A stretch of 64,000 bases of DNA from Oryzias latipes. Its lineage: Eukaryota > Chordata > Actinopteri > Beloniformes > Adrianichthyidae. The first letter of the stretch is position 1. Every line of letters begins with the position of its first letter. Shown here in pieces: positions 24,401-33,600 of this stretch. The notes under the pieces were generated by a model. The model saw only the letters and a list, made by a program, of their open reading frames with translations, had not been told where the DNA came from and made no database searches. The stretch spans positions 8,138,950 to 8,202,949 of the forward strand of contig NC_019872.2 of assembly GCF_002234675.1 (NCBI RefSeq). The letters are read 5' to 3'. A program made the position numbers and the translations under genes.

Positions 24401-26675
24401 GTTTTTATTTAAAAGCACATTATAAAGCACCCAAGGACACAGTACAGATTAGTATTTCAAACAAAATTAGAAAAATAGCAATAAAACCAAGAACGCAGAC
24501 AAACACAAGTAAAAGAAGATTACAAAGTGATGAAAAAGTTATTTTAAACAAATGGGTTTGGTTTTGGATTTGCTCTTTAATATTTTATACTACGGTACAA
24601 GAAAAGGAGGGTTGTCAATGGTAACCCCAAGGAATGGTATCAATTCTTTCCTGTTCTTAGGTTTAGTTTTTTTTTAAAAAAGCATCAGTCAAATGGATCT
24701 GTATTGAAAAGATCTTCACTTCAATGGGCAGACATCCAAGTGGCAGCCTTTCCACATGTTCAAACCACCTCTACAGGATGTGTAGAATGAGAGTAGTGAC
24801 TGAGCTTTGTGCCTTATCTCAATTGCTTCCTCATCCACCGCATGAAGAGGCTCTGTCACACACTACCTGTAGTCCTCATCCAAACCAGCCTTTCAGAACA
24901 CATAACCTAAGACCTTAGCAGAGGTCAGGAAAGTAGTTGTATAGGTAAACTAAAGACTTTCTTGACTTCAAAACAGTTCCAAACTGTTGTGGTGACCCAC
25001 TGGTCAGCCTCACCCGCCATCATTTCCTTACTTCTGAGCTGAACACTCAAAACCTGAAACTTATCGGTCTGGAGGTTTTGTTTTGCTTTTTACTCCCAAC
25101 CCATAGGGATTGTCCCATCTTTTTCTGGTTCTGAATCATAGCCTCTCACCTGGAAATACAAATTTACATCCTAGTTGCTTCACACTCACAACTGGAAGTC
25201 ATGGCTTGAGGAAACTAAAGGAAACTCATCAGCAGCAAAGGGCAGAGATGGTGGTATGATGCCCTCAAAGCAAAACCCTTCTACTACTTAGGTCTGACTT
25301 TTTATATTCATTTTTAACTGCCTGCTGAACCAAATGAGAGGGCACAATTCAAAAACCCATTTCTAAATACACCGATATATACTCACCCAAGGCAATAAAC
25401 AGCAGAAAAAACATTTTCTTGATAGATTTTGTTTTTCTTGGTTGAGTTGTCAAAGGGTGTTAGGGTCATTTTCATGTATTTCTGCCACAGAAAACTACTT
25501 TGCTGGTTGAAATTAAAATAATAATTGAAAGTTCCCTACTTTCCTTAGTTTAAAACACATTTAAAACCAAACTAAAAGTACATTTAAAATGCAAACGTGA
25601 AGCCTTTTTCCTAACAGAATGTAATTGGTGGGAACCTTAAAGTGAACTAAATGGTTATCTTGTGAACCCAAATAGAATCAATTCAGGAAATTAGCTTTAA
25701 TACCTTCATCTGACATTGGGTGTCCATGCAGATCCTTTGTAAACTTAATAAATCATTTATTTGTTTACGGAAGCTGTTAACAACTTTGACTGGAACATCC
25801 CAATCGGTAATGTGGATTTTTCATGTGCTTGCCTGTATTAGTTATGTTAATATGTTAGTTATTGCACGTGTAACTTTCTGCAGACAATGGTTTATTAGTT
25901 CCAGTACGTGTGCTTGAGTTCCATAACGCCACACACACACACCATGCATGCAAACTGATATTGCTGCACAATAGATTATTACCACAAGTTCCCTATAAAG
26001 TGACCTCAGCAATGACTACTTCCCTCCTCTAAATTACCTACAGTGTTGAGTCTGAGAAATCCTTGGGTTGATTAAGGGTTTTTAAAAAGTCTTTAAAGCT
26101 TTTGTCATTTTGGTAAAACAATAAAGTGTTTACTTGTTTTTCTTAATTTCTTCTGACTTTCAGGAGCTCTGACCGAATGTTATGATGAGCTGGGTAATCG
26201 ATACCAGCTGCCGGTCTACTGCCTCTCCCCTCCCGTCAACATGATCGAGGAACGCTCTGATGACCCTGACGGTTCAGACCCAGACTCTGGAGCGGCAGAC
26301 CCATCCGCAGTCAGTTCCGGTGACCCCGGCTCAGGAAGCGAGTGCCAGCTTCGGCTCCGGCTTTCCACGGGGCGGGACCTTCGCCTGGCAGTTCGCTCAA
26401 CGGACACAGTTGGCATGATGAAGCGCCGATTGCAAAGTCAGGAAGGCGTTCCTGCCGCCACCCAGCGCTGGTTTTTCTCAGGACGGCCACTGACAGACAG
26501 GCTTCGCTTAGATCAGCTGAACATCTCCAGGGACTATGTGGTGCAGGTTATCCTCAGCCAGCGTCCACCAACAGAGCCCACATCCAAACCAGGACATTCG
26601 CCAGAGGCTTCTGTGCCTGTGACAGTGGAAGGAGTGGCAGCACTGTCTCCAGAACCAACACCTGTGGAGAATTGA
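5647..26675 (+). CDS. ubtd2: Ubiquitin domain-containing protein 2 (UBTD2), 3 coding exons
   Basis: Coding exons are 5647-5716, 10032-10268 and 26164-26675, joined by phase-1 GT-AG introns to give 272 residues. The start [17 protein letters not shown] matches the UBTD N-terminus and keeps the Gly2/Cys4 context expected for lipidation. Exon 2 encodes the helical UBTD region (motifs [32 protein letters not shown]). Exon 3 encodes [19 protein letters not shown], an acidic Asp/Ser/Pro linker, then a ubiquitin-like domain ([20 protein letters not shown] to [10 protein letters not shown]) and ends in PTPVEN. That C-terminus and the linker sequence favour UBTD2 over UBTD1. From memory the human protein is about 234 residues; the excess here lies in the linker and after the ubiquitin-like fold. 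UBTD proteins are linked to E2 ubiquitin-conjugating enzymes; the role here is inferred. Intron 2 is 15.9 kb and packed with transposons. Confidence 0.95.
6410..6974 (+). mobile_element. Family-1 repeat, copy 2, in ubtd2 intron 1
   Basis: It shares the family blocks GTTCTTGTTGCATTTTTCTGA, CCACTTGCAGACAAATAGAT, CATCTGGCTCAAAACT, AATGTTTGGTTGGG, GCTAGCAGGAGAGAG and CTCTGCAGAAACT, and ends in AGTGGGACTTTAAAG. It is near full length and has no plausible coding sequence. Confidence 0.75.
7085..7646 (-). pseudogene. Decayed Tc1-type transposase fragment
   Basis: Read on the minus strand, fragments resembling Tc1/mariner transposase appear in the right order: [10 protein letters not shown] (equivalent to the first catalytic region, usually WSDETK), then GIVPTVKHG and [11 protein letters not shown] (usually VKHGGGS.MVWGCF..SG). 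Stops and frame shifts interrupt them and no terminal repeats were recognised. It lies in ubtd2 intron 1, antisense to the gene. It is unrelated in detail to the younger Tc1 element at 18952-20630. Confidence 0.65.
9045..9112 (+). repeat. Short retroposon tail fragment
   Basis: The segment containing AATAGGCTCCAGCTC and CCGTGACCCTAAACAGGAT matches the tail module seen again at 13380-13480 (+) and 31529-31650 (-). It belongs to a common teleost SINE/LINE tail family. Confidence 0.6.
9573..9606. repeat. Poly-C tract plus (CA)n
   Basis: About 20 consecutive C residues run directly into a short (AC)n repeat. Length is likely polymorphic and prone to sequencing error. Confidence 0.95.
9665..9790. 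promoter_or_regulatory. Candidate conserved non-coding element in ubtd2 intron 1
   Basis: This non-repetitive stretch, about 240 bp before exon 2, is dense in homeodomain-like cores (ATTCATTAGCC, CATTAATTCAAAA), has a CAGATG E-box-like motif twice, and has no mobile-element signature. Such composition is typical of vertebrate enhancers. No alignment was possible, so conservation is a guess. Confidence 0.3.
10540..12140. mobile_element. Old inverted-repeat element hosting a hAT insertion
   Basis: The left part contains GTGCGCCTTATAATCTG and the right part contains CGGTGTGCCTTATATGTG and GTATGCCTTATAACCTG, a repeated GCCTTATA motif placed near both ends, as in a known style of fish miniature element. 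The outer edges (ATTTTCCACACTAC on the left; CTATAGTCCAGAAAAT on the right) are weakly inverted. The hAT-like element at 10622-11719 sits inside it. Exact ends are uncertain. Confidence 0.45.
10622..11719 (+). mobile_element. hAT-like element with 8 bp target duplication
   Basis: The 5' end CAGGGCTCCAGACT and the 3' end AGTCTGGAG are inverted. The flanks are the same 8 bp, ATCCTTAT, at 10614-10621 and 11720-11727, the duplication size expected for hAT elements. The last five bases of the 3' inverted repeat (CCCTG expected) are missing although the target duplication is intact. Inside, at about 11024-11119, a short frame starts [12 protein letters not shown], like the N-terminus of hAT/zinc-finger transposases, and then stops. 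No catalytic domain remains, so it is non-autonomous. Confidence 0.75.
13020..13480 (+). mobile_element. tRNA-headed SINE-like retroposon, interrupted
   Basis: The head GGGCTGCACGGTGGCGCAGTGG followed by TTAGCAC resembles a tRNA A-box region and continues to a degenerate B-box-like GGCTCTGGTTTA. Downstream parts match the usual continuation (GTTAATTGGT, GACTGGCGACCTGTCC, CCCCGTGACCC) and a short GATA/GATG-rich tail. A miniature DNA element is inserted at 13188-13343. Confidence 0.7.
13188..13343. mobile_element. Miniature hAT-like element inside the SINE
   Basis: The ends CAGAGGTGGGCA and TTGCCCACCCCTA are inverted, and the internal subterminal block reads GGCCCTCGAGGCCTGGAG. It splits a SINE whose two halves rejoin cleanly, with a near duplication (CTCTAAAG / GGCTAAAG) at the junctions. 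Length is about 156 bp, with no coding capacity. Confidence 0.7.
13492..13669. mobile_element. Second miniature element of the same type
   Basis: The left end is CACGGGTCTCAAACTCC followed by AGGCCTCGAGGGCCGG; the right end is CCCCGAGGCCTGGAGTCTGAGATCCCT. The inverted arms share the GGCCTCGAGG core with the 13188-13343 element. No clear target duplication is seen. The two copies lie in tandem, about 150 bp apart. Confidence 0.65.
16029..16232 (+). pseudogene. Harbinger transposase C-terminal remnant
   Basis: The frame includes [22 protein letters not shown], which matches the C-terminal end of HARBI1-type DDE transposases (CxVLHN signature). All catalytic residues upstream are missing, so most of the gene has been deleted. 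It runs towards the accessory gene on the opposite strand, the convergent layout usual for Harbinger elements. Confidence 0.7.
16255..16988 (-). pseudogene. Myb/SANT-like Harbinger accessory protein, frameshifted
   Basis: On the minus strand an ATG at 16988 opens [21 protein letters not shown], a Myb/SANT-like DNA-binding start. Recognisable pieces follow in different frames: [42 protein letters not shown] and, at the end, [20 protein letters not shown] leading to a stop at 16255. The C-terminus looks like a coiled coil. At least two frame changes and a stop break it. This protein class is related to NAIF1/MSANTD families and normally helps the Harbinger transposase bind DNA. Confidence 0.7.
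17745..17826 (+). mobile_element. Family-1 repeat, copy 8 (truncated)
   Basis: It has the left-end motif CTTAAAGACC and the block CTTCTTGTGGCCTTTTTCTGA, TGATGGAGGACATACG, then ends abruptly where the LINE tail at 17828 begins. The LINE insertion probably replaced or separated the rest. Confidence 0.6.
17828..18357 (-). mobile_element. LINE 3'-end-like repeat (Family 2, copy A)
   Basis: It begins on the plus strand with a (GATTT)n tract, which on the minus strand is the 3' terminal simple repeat typical of some LINEs. The minus strand encodes a peptide containing [19 protein letters not shown] and [11 protein letters not shown] that recurs almost unchanged in copy B at 31231-31892, so it was probably once coding or is a recent shared ancestor. 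The 5' part is missing. The assignment to LINE is inferred. Confidence 0.55.
18387..18417. repeat. (AT)n microsatellite
   Basis: About 15 AT units in a row, in ubtd2 intron 2. Confidence 0.95.
18815..18944. mobile_element. Short 'GCGACTTATAGTC' miniature element
   Basis: The motif GCGACTTATAGTCC near the left edge and GCGACTTATAGTCAGGAAAAT at the right edge, with other GCGACTTAT units between, are the hallmark of a common fish miniature element. It abuts the TA repeat into which the Tc1 element inserted. Confidence 0.55.
18952..20630 (+). mobile_element. Tc1-like transposon with long inverted repeats
   Basis: The ends CAGTCCCTGACAAAAGTCTT and its inverse are flanked by TA (18950-18951 and 20631-20632). 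The terminal inverted repeats run 18952-19170 and 20411-20630, about 219-220 bp, and differ at only a handful of positions by eye, implying a fairly recent insertion. Both repeats carry a second copy of the ACAAGAGTTTTGTCG-type motif at their inner ends, as in IR/DR elements. Total length is 1679 bp. It lies in ubtd2 intron 2 in the sense direction. Confidence 0.92.
19309..20310 (+). pseudogene. Tc1-type transposase with one premature stop (DD35E spacing)
   Basis: The frame opens [16 protein letters not shown] and meets a TAG at 19357-19359, then continues in the same frame to a normal stop at 20310; without the stop it would be 333 residues. After the break come a helix-turn-helix region ([19 protein letters not shown]), a basic GRPRK hook, and the DDE domain: LLDESSV (first Asp), [11 protein letters not shown] (second Asp) and [11 protein letters not shown] (Glu). 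I count 35 residues between the second Asp and the Glu, one more than classical Tc1 (DD34E). An internal start at 19378 leaves 310 residues without the first DNA-binding helix, so activity is unlikely. Confidence 0.88.
20705..20945 (-). mobile_element. LINE tail fragment
   Basis: The motif CCAATCCAATCC followed by ACTTTATTTATATAGCACATTT and CAAAGTGCTGTAC is the 3' end (inverted) of an abundant fish non-LTR retrotransposon tail. An A-rich stretch follows. It sits directly beside Family-1 copy 3. Confidence 0.55.
20951..21310 (+). mobile_element. Family-1 repeat, copy 3 (5'-truncated)
   Basis: It starts within the GTACGTCTTTGTTTTCCTCG block and continues through CATCTGGCTCAGAACT, GTGTTAGGTTTG, GCTAGCAGGAGAGAG, CTTTGCAGAAACTATGTCC and TAGAGTGGGTCTTTTAAG. 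The left half is absent, apparently cut by the adjacent LINE tail. Confidence 0.75.
22446..23062 (+). mobile_element. Family-1 repeat, copy 4 (full length)
   Basis: The left end TTTAAAGACCAGATCTGATG is inversely similar to the right-end consensus GATCAGAGTGGGTCTTTAAA. Shared blocks include CATGTTCTTGTGGCATATTT, CAGACAAATAAATGCAG, CATGTAGACAAATAGATCC, CATCTGGCTCCAAT, AATGTTAGGTAGGGG and GAAACTATGCCCTAGAAAATG. This copy best shows the inverted ends. Confidence 0.78.
23063..26163. other. Distal part of ubtd2 intron 2
   Basis: It is AT-rich intronic DNA without supported exons. A LINE-tail-like patch lies near 24385-24500 and an unassigned, possibly decayed repeat at about 24715-25080. The 3' splice site of the intron is a CTTTCAG at 26157-26163. 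Confidence 0.6.
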
Positions 26676-27156
26676 GAGCCTTGGAGTAAAAGAAGAAGAA
26701 GAAGGACAAGAGACATAATAGAATGAAGTTAACTCTTCTTCTCATTTCTGCTCTTCTCAGCTGTTTTTGCCAAAAAGCTTTGTCTGAGTAGAGGCTGGCT
26801 GTCTGCCAGAGGTCAAAGACTCTTCTATTGAAAAAAAAAATCTGTTTTTTGTTGTTTTACACGGTGACCGTTTTTTGAAATATTTTTAACTGTTCCTATG
26901 GAAACTAAACTACAAAAAAGAACTCTATCAAGTGGTTTAAAGGATTTTCTTTGAAACACTGAACTTTTATGTTTTTCAGTTTCCATTCAAGTTCTGCTGT
27001 CAGCAGAATAAACTCAGTTTATAAGGCTACAGGGTTTTAAAGTGCATTTTTATATAATGCATAATATAAGTTGAAACTTTTGAGGGGAAAAAGGACAAAG
27101 CAGCACTCCCCACGGACTTGCAGGCCTTTCCCTTAACTATGTGCAAATGAAATAAA
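26676..27156 (+). terminator. ubtd2: ubtd2 3' UTR and polyadenylation signal
   Basis: The 3' UTR follows the TGA at 26673-26675. AATAAA hexamers occur near 27007 and at 27151-27156 (context GAAATAAAGAGG). The second is the likelier main signal by position; both could be used. Confidence 0.6.
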
Positions 27157-27633
27157 GAGGATTTTAGTCAGAGGATTATACTGTTGAGCTAACAGGCTGG
27201 AATTGCAGGCTGTTTCTTCTAGAAGGGTTGGAGGTTTCAGTCAATCACGACTGGATGTTGTACCGAACTGCTGCTGCTGCTGGATTCAATACTTCACATC
27301 ACGGAACAATCAAATGAATCATGGTAATAAACGGCTAGCTAGCCTGTGGGTACGGGTTAAAGGTCGTGCACATGTGGGTGCCCATTTGTTCAGCCGCTCC
27401 TATCCATGTGGCGAAAAGGATAGATGTCAGAAACGGTTGAATATTTTGATTAAAAATCAAATGTTTTTAATTCAAACTTGTCTGCATTTTTGTTTGTCTT
27501 TATTTCTGGTTTCTTATTTTTAAGTATCTGGATGTGGATTAAAAAAAAAAAAACGTACCAGTTTTGTAATAAATGTTCATATTTTAAGTTCCATTTAAGA
27601 ATAATTTTACCTTACAAAAACAACGATCTTCAG

Positions 27634-27705
27634 GGGTATGTGGGAGATATTTCAAACTAAATGAGATATTTTTCTCATTTAGTTTGAAATATCTCCCACA
27701 TACCC
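27634..27705. repeat. Perfect hairpin, 32 bp arms
   Basis: The left arm 27634-27665 starts GGGTATGTGGGAGATATTTC; the right arm 27674-27705 is its exact reverse complement, with an 8 bp A/T loop. It lies about 480 bp downstream of the ubtd2 polyadenylation signal. It could be a tiny foldback element, a hairpin RNA precursor or a chance palindrome; no expression evidence is available. Confidence 0.9.
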
Positions 27706-27746
27706 TAATTTAATTATCCAAAATATTTTGGGTTATTACAATTTCA

Positions 27747-28429
27747 TAGGGGTGTAACAACTTATTTGAACAACAATTTGATTCATATCATGATGTGTTG
27801 TTGGTGATATGATTCATAGTGGATATTAGTTCATTTTGAATGATCCAATTCACTGACCTAAAATCAATCCAGGACATCTTTTGGCAAAAATTCAACCAGT
27901 GTGACTGAGATAAATACCTGGGTACTGAACGGTGCAGGTGAAATTTCTCACATCCATTGGATCTCTTGTAAGATAACCAAGTGCAAATTAAATATGTTTA
28001 CAAAAAAAAAGTAAATAAGAATTAATGGCAAATACATTAACATTTTAGTATCATACATTTCAGCCCACTGTTGTTTTCCCACATCAATACAACGGAACAT
28101 TATTAGAACATGATACCACACTGTATGATCAAATGTCTTTGCTAAATTCAAATTGTTTCCACACATTGGACTGGAATGATGGCTTGATCATTTCTTGCTG
28201 CCATCATGAGTGTTGTCTGCTGTGATGCACTTTACGTCTTAGTAAAATAAACCTACTGTGTCTCAATCCAAATGGTATTTTTACAATATTCCATTCTCTT
28301 TCTTTTGAAACGATTTTATAATGGTAGAGATCAATTTGATGAGCACCTTGCCTCCAATAGATCGATCTGGTTGGATCATAGAAAATTAATTGATTCATTG
28401 ATTAAGGTAAAGGATCATTACACCCCTAT
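27747..28429. mobile_element. Miniature element with TAGGGGTGTAA ends
   Basis: The left end is TAGGGGTGTAACAA and the right end is ATTACACCCCTATA, inverted repeats typical of a common fish hAT-type miniature family. There is no coding sequence inside. A clear 8 bp duplication was not found. Confidence 0.6.
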
Positions 28430-30159
28430 AATTTAATCCTGTGATCTGGTTCAGTTTTAATTCCTTCAATTGGACTATGCAAGAGACAAACAGATGGTTT
28501 AATATAATAAAAGTCCAAATCCAAACCAAAAGTGTAGCTTTTTTTGTTACAATTTATTAGGTTTTAATGCACTTATAGTTGCAATTTTGACAAAAATGTG
28601 CAGAAATCACTTGCGTCTCTAACATATAAGGATTCAAAAAATGAATCTTCTTTTTCACCAATGTAGTTCACAGCTTTCATTTTTGATTTTTTCATTTGTT
28701 TAAATCCTCTCTTCTTTAGATTTAGAATGAGTGATTATTTTTATTTTATTTCAAAGATTGGCCTGTCTTTTGTCAAAGTGAAGATCTTCAGTCATCCAGG
28801 TCACAGAATTCTGATCTTCAGAGAAGTAGGACTTTATAAGTTGATCTTTAACACTAAGCCAGCAAAACATCTTCTAGATCAACCCCCAGTTTAAAGTCCT
28901 GAATCTCATAAGAATAGAATCCGGAGACTTTTGTGGTCGCACAATTACAGAATAACTCCTTTTCCCTTCCTTTTTCCTACAACAACTTCATTTTTTTAAA
29001 GCAATCTCTTTCCAAGGAACAGAACAAGGTAAATTCCAGCATATGGTCCTAAATGGCAAACTTCTTTTTATATTTGGTCTGGAAATGCGAGTGCTGCAAT
29101 CATACGTTTCCAAGCCAGCGATGTGATGAAGATGAAACTGCAACTGAACTTGTAACAGAGAAGTTGTCCAGAGACCAAGCTCCAAATATGAGGAAGTGGG
29201 AGATTTAATCACCTGCTTAGTGTTGGAAAGTCAAATGTTGTGCATGAGATAATGGTAGGGAAAAAAGGAAGTCAAAGTCTTACTCAGTCTGCAAAAGAGT
29301 CGGGGGGGGGGGGGGGGGATTCGGTTGATGAAGGAAACAGAGTCAGACGTGTTTCATGGCTTTTGCTTTCTTCACCTGACAAAAGTATTTTAAGAAAGAA
29401 AAAAAAGATGTGACTTCAAAACAGTTGTTTTTATGGTGCAGTTTTTTGGTTTGGGAAAAGGCCAATGACTGGCCTTTCTTCTCAGTGTAAACGACTTATA
29501 GTAAGTGAGCTTCAGTTAAGATCAGAGGTGAACCACAGACCATGCTCTCCTCGATCAATAGTCATCTGTTTCCTTTGTTCATCAGGTGCAAAGTTATCCC
29601 CCCCTAAACCAAGAATCTTTAAGCTTGAACATGTAGGTTATTTTTATCCATCAGACTAATCTCAAAGCTGTTATAGTGGTGGCTGGTATTTGTAAGGAAA
29701 TTCCTTCATAATTGTGTGTGCAGGTAACTCCCTGTGTATTTTCTTTATGGCTTTTATTGCTTGTTGGGGGTGATATAGATTTTAAAAAAGCATACAAAAA
29801 CTATTATAAAATGTAGGATAACTAAAAACACACACACACACACACATGTAGGTGCGATCCTGGAAACATCCCCACCAATGTACCTGTTGTACACAATGTG
29901 GTATGTCATGCGCGTGCGCACATCTGCATTTTGGTTTGGCAGTTTCTGTCGGTTTATTTGGATTATTTTCCTACAGCGTACACTGTGGTTACGAAATAAT
30001 ACAACGTCACATAAATTATATAGTTGGTTGAAATTGGAATTTTTTTTTTTTTTTACTTTTTCATATTTTTTTTTATTCCTTCCCCTTTATTTTGTTTTTT
30101 GTGTGGAAGTCGACGTCATTTTCCATGTGACTAAAACAATGTATCAGCTTGCACATTTT
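28430..30159. other. Intergenic region between ubtd2 and il12b
   Basis: No coding exon is supported. It contains a run of about 18 G at 29302-29319 and a (CA)n tract at about 29828-29846. A kappa-B-like GGAAACATCCCC lies near 29862, too weak to call a binding site. Confidence 0.6.
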
Positions 30160-30469
30160 GTTTGCCTTTCGCTTAATTTCGTATAATTTCGCCAGGGTTC
30201 GTTGTTCCTTCCATTGTCCTTTGATATTTGCCAGCGACTCTCGCCTTCTCGCACCATTTAGGACTCCTGAGCACAAACAAACGCGCACGCGCACCTTTAG
30301 TAATTCCGTTTTACGATGGAGGGGTTTTCTGCTTTTGGGCAATATAAATACTGCTGCGGCTGGCTGAAGGCAGACAGACAACACACATCACATGCAACCA
30401 ACAGGTTTGACACTTTTCTGTTAGAAGATCTGCTTCCAGGTGTGGAAACCTAAGAATCACCAACTCAAG
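30160..30469 (+). promoter_or_regulatory. il12b: il12b promoter and non-coding exon 1
   Basis: A TATAAATA box is at 30343-30350, so transcription should start near 30372. The first exon would run to a donor CAAG|GTAAG at 30469/30470, then a 210 bp intron to the start-codon exon. Upstream at 30167-30191 three TTTC units occur (TTTCGCTTAATTTCG, AATTTCGCC), loosely like interferon-response elements; mammalian IL12B is controlled by IRF factors, but the spacing here is not canonical. Confidence 0.6.
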
Positions 30470-30679
30470 GTAAGACTGCCTACATTTACTATCTAGAGGG
30501 GAGAACTTTTTTTATTTTCAAACATAACTTCAAAATGATTCTTAAAATGTGTGAAGTATTTAAGACTTTGTTAATATATGAAATTAGTATTGTGAACCAG
30601 ATTTTGAAATATTTAAATGTTATATTTTGTCCATCATTTCTGTTTGTCTAATTTTTATTGTTCTTTTTATTTATCACAG

Positions 30680-33600
30680 ATGCAAGTATTGCTTCTCATA
30701 TCTCTGAGTGTTGCCATATGTTGGGCCAGTTCTGATTCTCATCAAGAAAACGTGGAGACCCTGACGGATAACGGTATCGCCCCTCTCTGTTCCTATTTTA
30801 CGCATTTTGCCCACTATTAATCACATCTGTGCTAATAGATTGTTTTTATTACAGTCGTGGTCCTGAGGGTCCCTCATGATCACGGCATCGTGTCCAGAGT
30901 CCCTCTGACCTGTGGACAAGCAAATGACAACAAGCCAATTTTTTGGAGAAAAAATGGTAATCCATCTGGCTTTGCCAATTTCTCTGAAACCATGGCAACA
31001 CTGAACTGAATCTGTGTCTCAGGAGAGGAGTTTATGCCGCCTCTGGAGGGCAACCAGGTAACAGTCATGGTGAAGGAGATGGATGGAGGAAACTACACTT
31101 GTCACCTGGGTCCAAGCAAAGAGTACCTTAACCACACAGTGATCCTGGTCCAACTAGATCCAGACAACAGGACTGTCATATTGGAAAAGAAGTCCCCAGA
31201 AGAAGGTGAGATAAGAGACATTGAATTTTTTGATTTGATTTGATATGAAATGGTTTATTTCAAGCAATCAAATAAGAATAATACACAAAAACAATACAAT
31301 CATCGGTTATACAATCATACAATGATGTATCAAACTGAGGATAATTAGACATAAAATTAAATATTGCTTGAAAGGGAGTGGAAGGAAGCGAACTTAAATA
31401 ATCTCCCCCGTTATACCGTAACCATTTTATTACAGTATTTATCATTATCCGGTTCATAACTTTTATCAGACAGAATTAAGAATTCTTCCGTATCAATAAA
31501 GCACATAACAAAGATGAATTACTTAATTCATTCATCAATCTTCTTAACCCTTTATTCCCTTTCGGGGTCACGGGGTTGCAGGAGCCTATCCCGGCCACTT
31601 GGGCGTAGGCAAGGGATACCCTGGACTGGTCGCCAGTCTGTCGCAGGGTAGAATTACTCAATTATTATGTAAAAATAACTATTTTAGAAATCAACATGGC
31701 AAATGCCAATTAGTTATTCAAAATATATGCAGATTATGTTACTTATAAAAGTCATTATATGATTAAAAAATAATACTATATCGGTAAAATAGACATAACA
31801 CTGTTTCAAAAATCTTCATAGCAATAAATGCTCAAGTATCAAAATTAAAATATGCGCAAAATCACATTAGGAAAAATCATGAATCAATTTTTAAAGTAAT
31901 ATCATTAGAAATCAATCAATTTAACAATTTTCAATAATTGATTAAGCATTATTATTTATTTATGTATTTATTTTTTTAATAAGGTAATGCTGTGAAAATA
32001 AAATAAGATAAAAAAGGGTCCATATTCTGTCAAATGACGAAAGTCTGTATTCCGTCTTCTGCTGATTAACAGCTGTTCTTCTGGGTTTAAACAGAGTTTA
32101 TAGTTCTCTTCGATGTTATGTCTGCAGACATTAGATTAGGGTCCTTTTCCTTCTTCAACTGATATCAGCAGCGTTTTCTGCAGGTCAGAACTTTGCTGTA
32201 AATCTGGTGGTTAAGAATAAAGAGGGTGGAAGAGAAAGGTTGGAGATCAAAGAAGATATAAGGAAAGAAAACCGATAAAGATTTGCCCTTTTTTTAAAGT
32301 ACCGGTATCAGATGGGGCAACTTTCATTAGAGAAGACATGCAGTAGATGTCACTGAATCGTTGTGATAAGAATGATGGAGGGAGTGGGATTATTCAGTGG
32401 GCAGAGGTTTATCAAACAAGAGGACTGATGGAATGAACAGAAATAGGTCAACAAGAAGGTGATATAAAGGAAAGTAGTCGATGTGAATGAAGCTTGTGTA
32501 AAAAAAAAAATCAAAATGTTTAATTGCATTTCTTTTCTTTTTAACAAGAAGAAAAAAAGAAATCTTCCTTTTTTGTAAAAGTAAACTTGTAAAGAGAAGT
32601 TGATGGTATTATGGTGTCCAGCTTCTTGTTTTTTCCTCAGCTTGATTCTAACAGGGTGAGTCATGCCTTTACTTTTGTTAAGCAGTAGGAATTTTGAACA
32701 GATTGTTCTGAAGTCCTACACGAAGAGCTCAGAAGCAATAAAAGGAAGTAGAAGAGTCCAGGTAACTGACGTGTTGAATCCTTCCAGATCATATCCACTG
32801 CTCAGCACCAAACTACAAAGGCTCCTTTCACTGCACCTGGAAAAAAACAAAGTACAGGTCCCACGCCTCTGTGCTCCTGGTTAAGGCAGAACGGTGAGGA
32901 AATCCTTCCGTTTTTGTCACCTTAAACCCCCCCAGTGGGTTTTAAGTCTGCCTTGCAGGTGAAATTGAAGCCAAGGAGTCGAGGCGTTGTCATCTAACAC
33001 GTCTTTCTCCAAATTGCAGATATTTGGACAGCATCCCCTGTGTGCTGGATGCTGATGGGTTGGGCGTTCACTGTCAGGATGCTGCCTGCCCTTACAAAGA
33101 AGAGCAGTACCGCATCTCCCTCACTGTTTACATCCACAGCTATGCTCTCCTGGAGGCCTACACCAAGTCCTTCTACCTCAGAGAGATTGGTACACTTTGT
33201 TCAATTATTAGTTCTATTATTCTATTATTATTATTATATAAATTAGGCCTGCACAATGGCAAATTTATCGTTATCGCGAAATCAAGCTGTGCAATACGTT
33301 AATCGCAAAAACAGCATAAAATGGTTACCTTACATGTGCTAAAACAATCTTATGGCAGATTTTAGGTATTTAATGAATCAAATACTTCCTTTAATGCATT
33401 TGACCACTCAGACGGAACCCTTTTATGTTAGATGCTCGCAAGTTATGTAGACTAGGGTCCTTTAGAGTATAATTTAAGGTATGTTGACTCTTATTTAAAC
33501 TGTTGCACTGAAATTCCTCATATCGTGCAGCCCTAATATAGATAGATGTATATCCATTCTTGTTTGTGGCTCTTATACTTTGTCTATCTGATTCTTCTCC

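Noticed and set aside
24715-25080. Possible decayed retroelement in ubtd2 intron 2
   Set aside because: Some phrases look like a fish LINE but no protein or tail motif could be matched with confidence.
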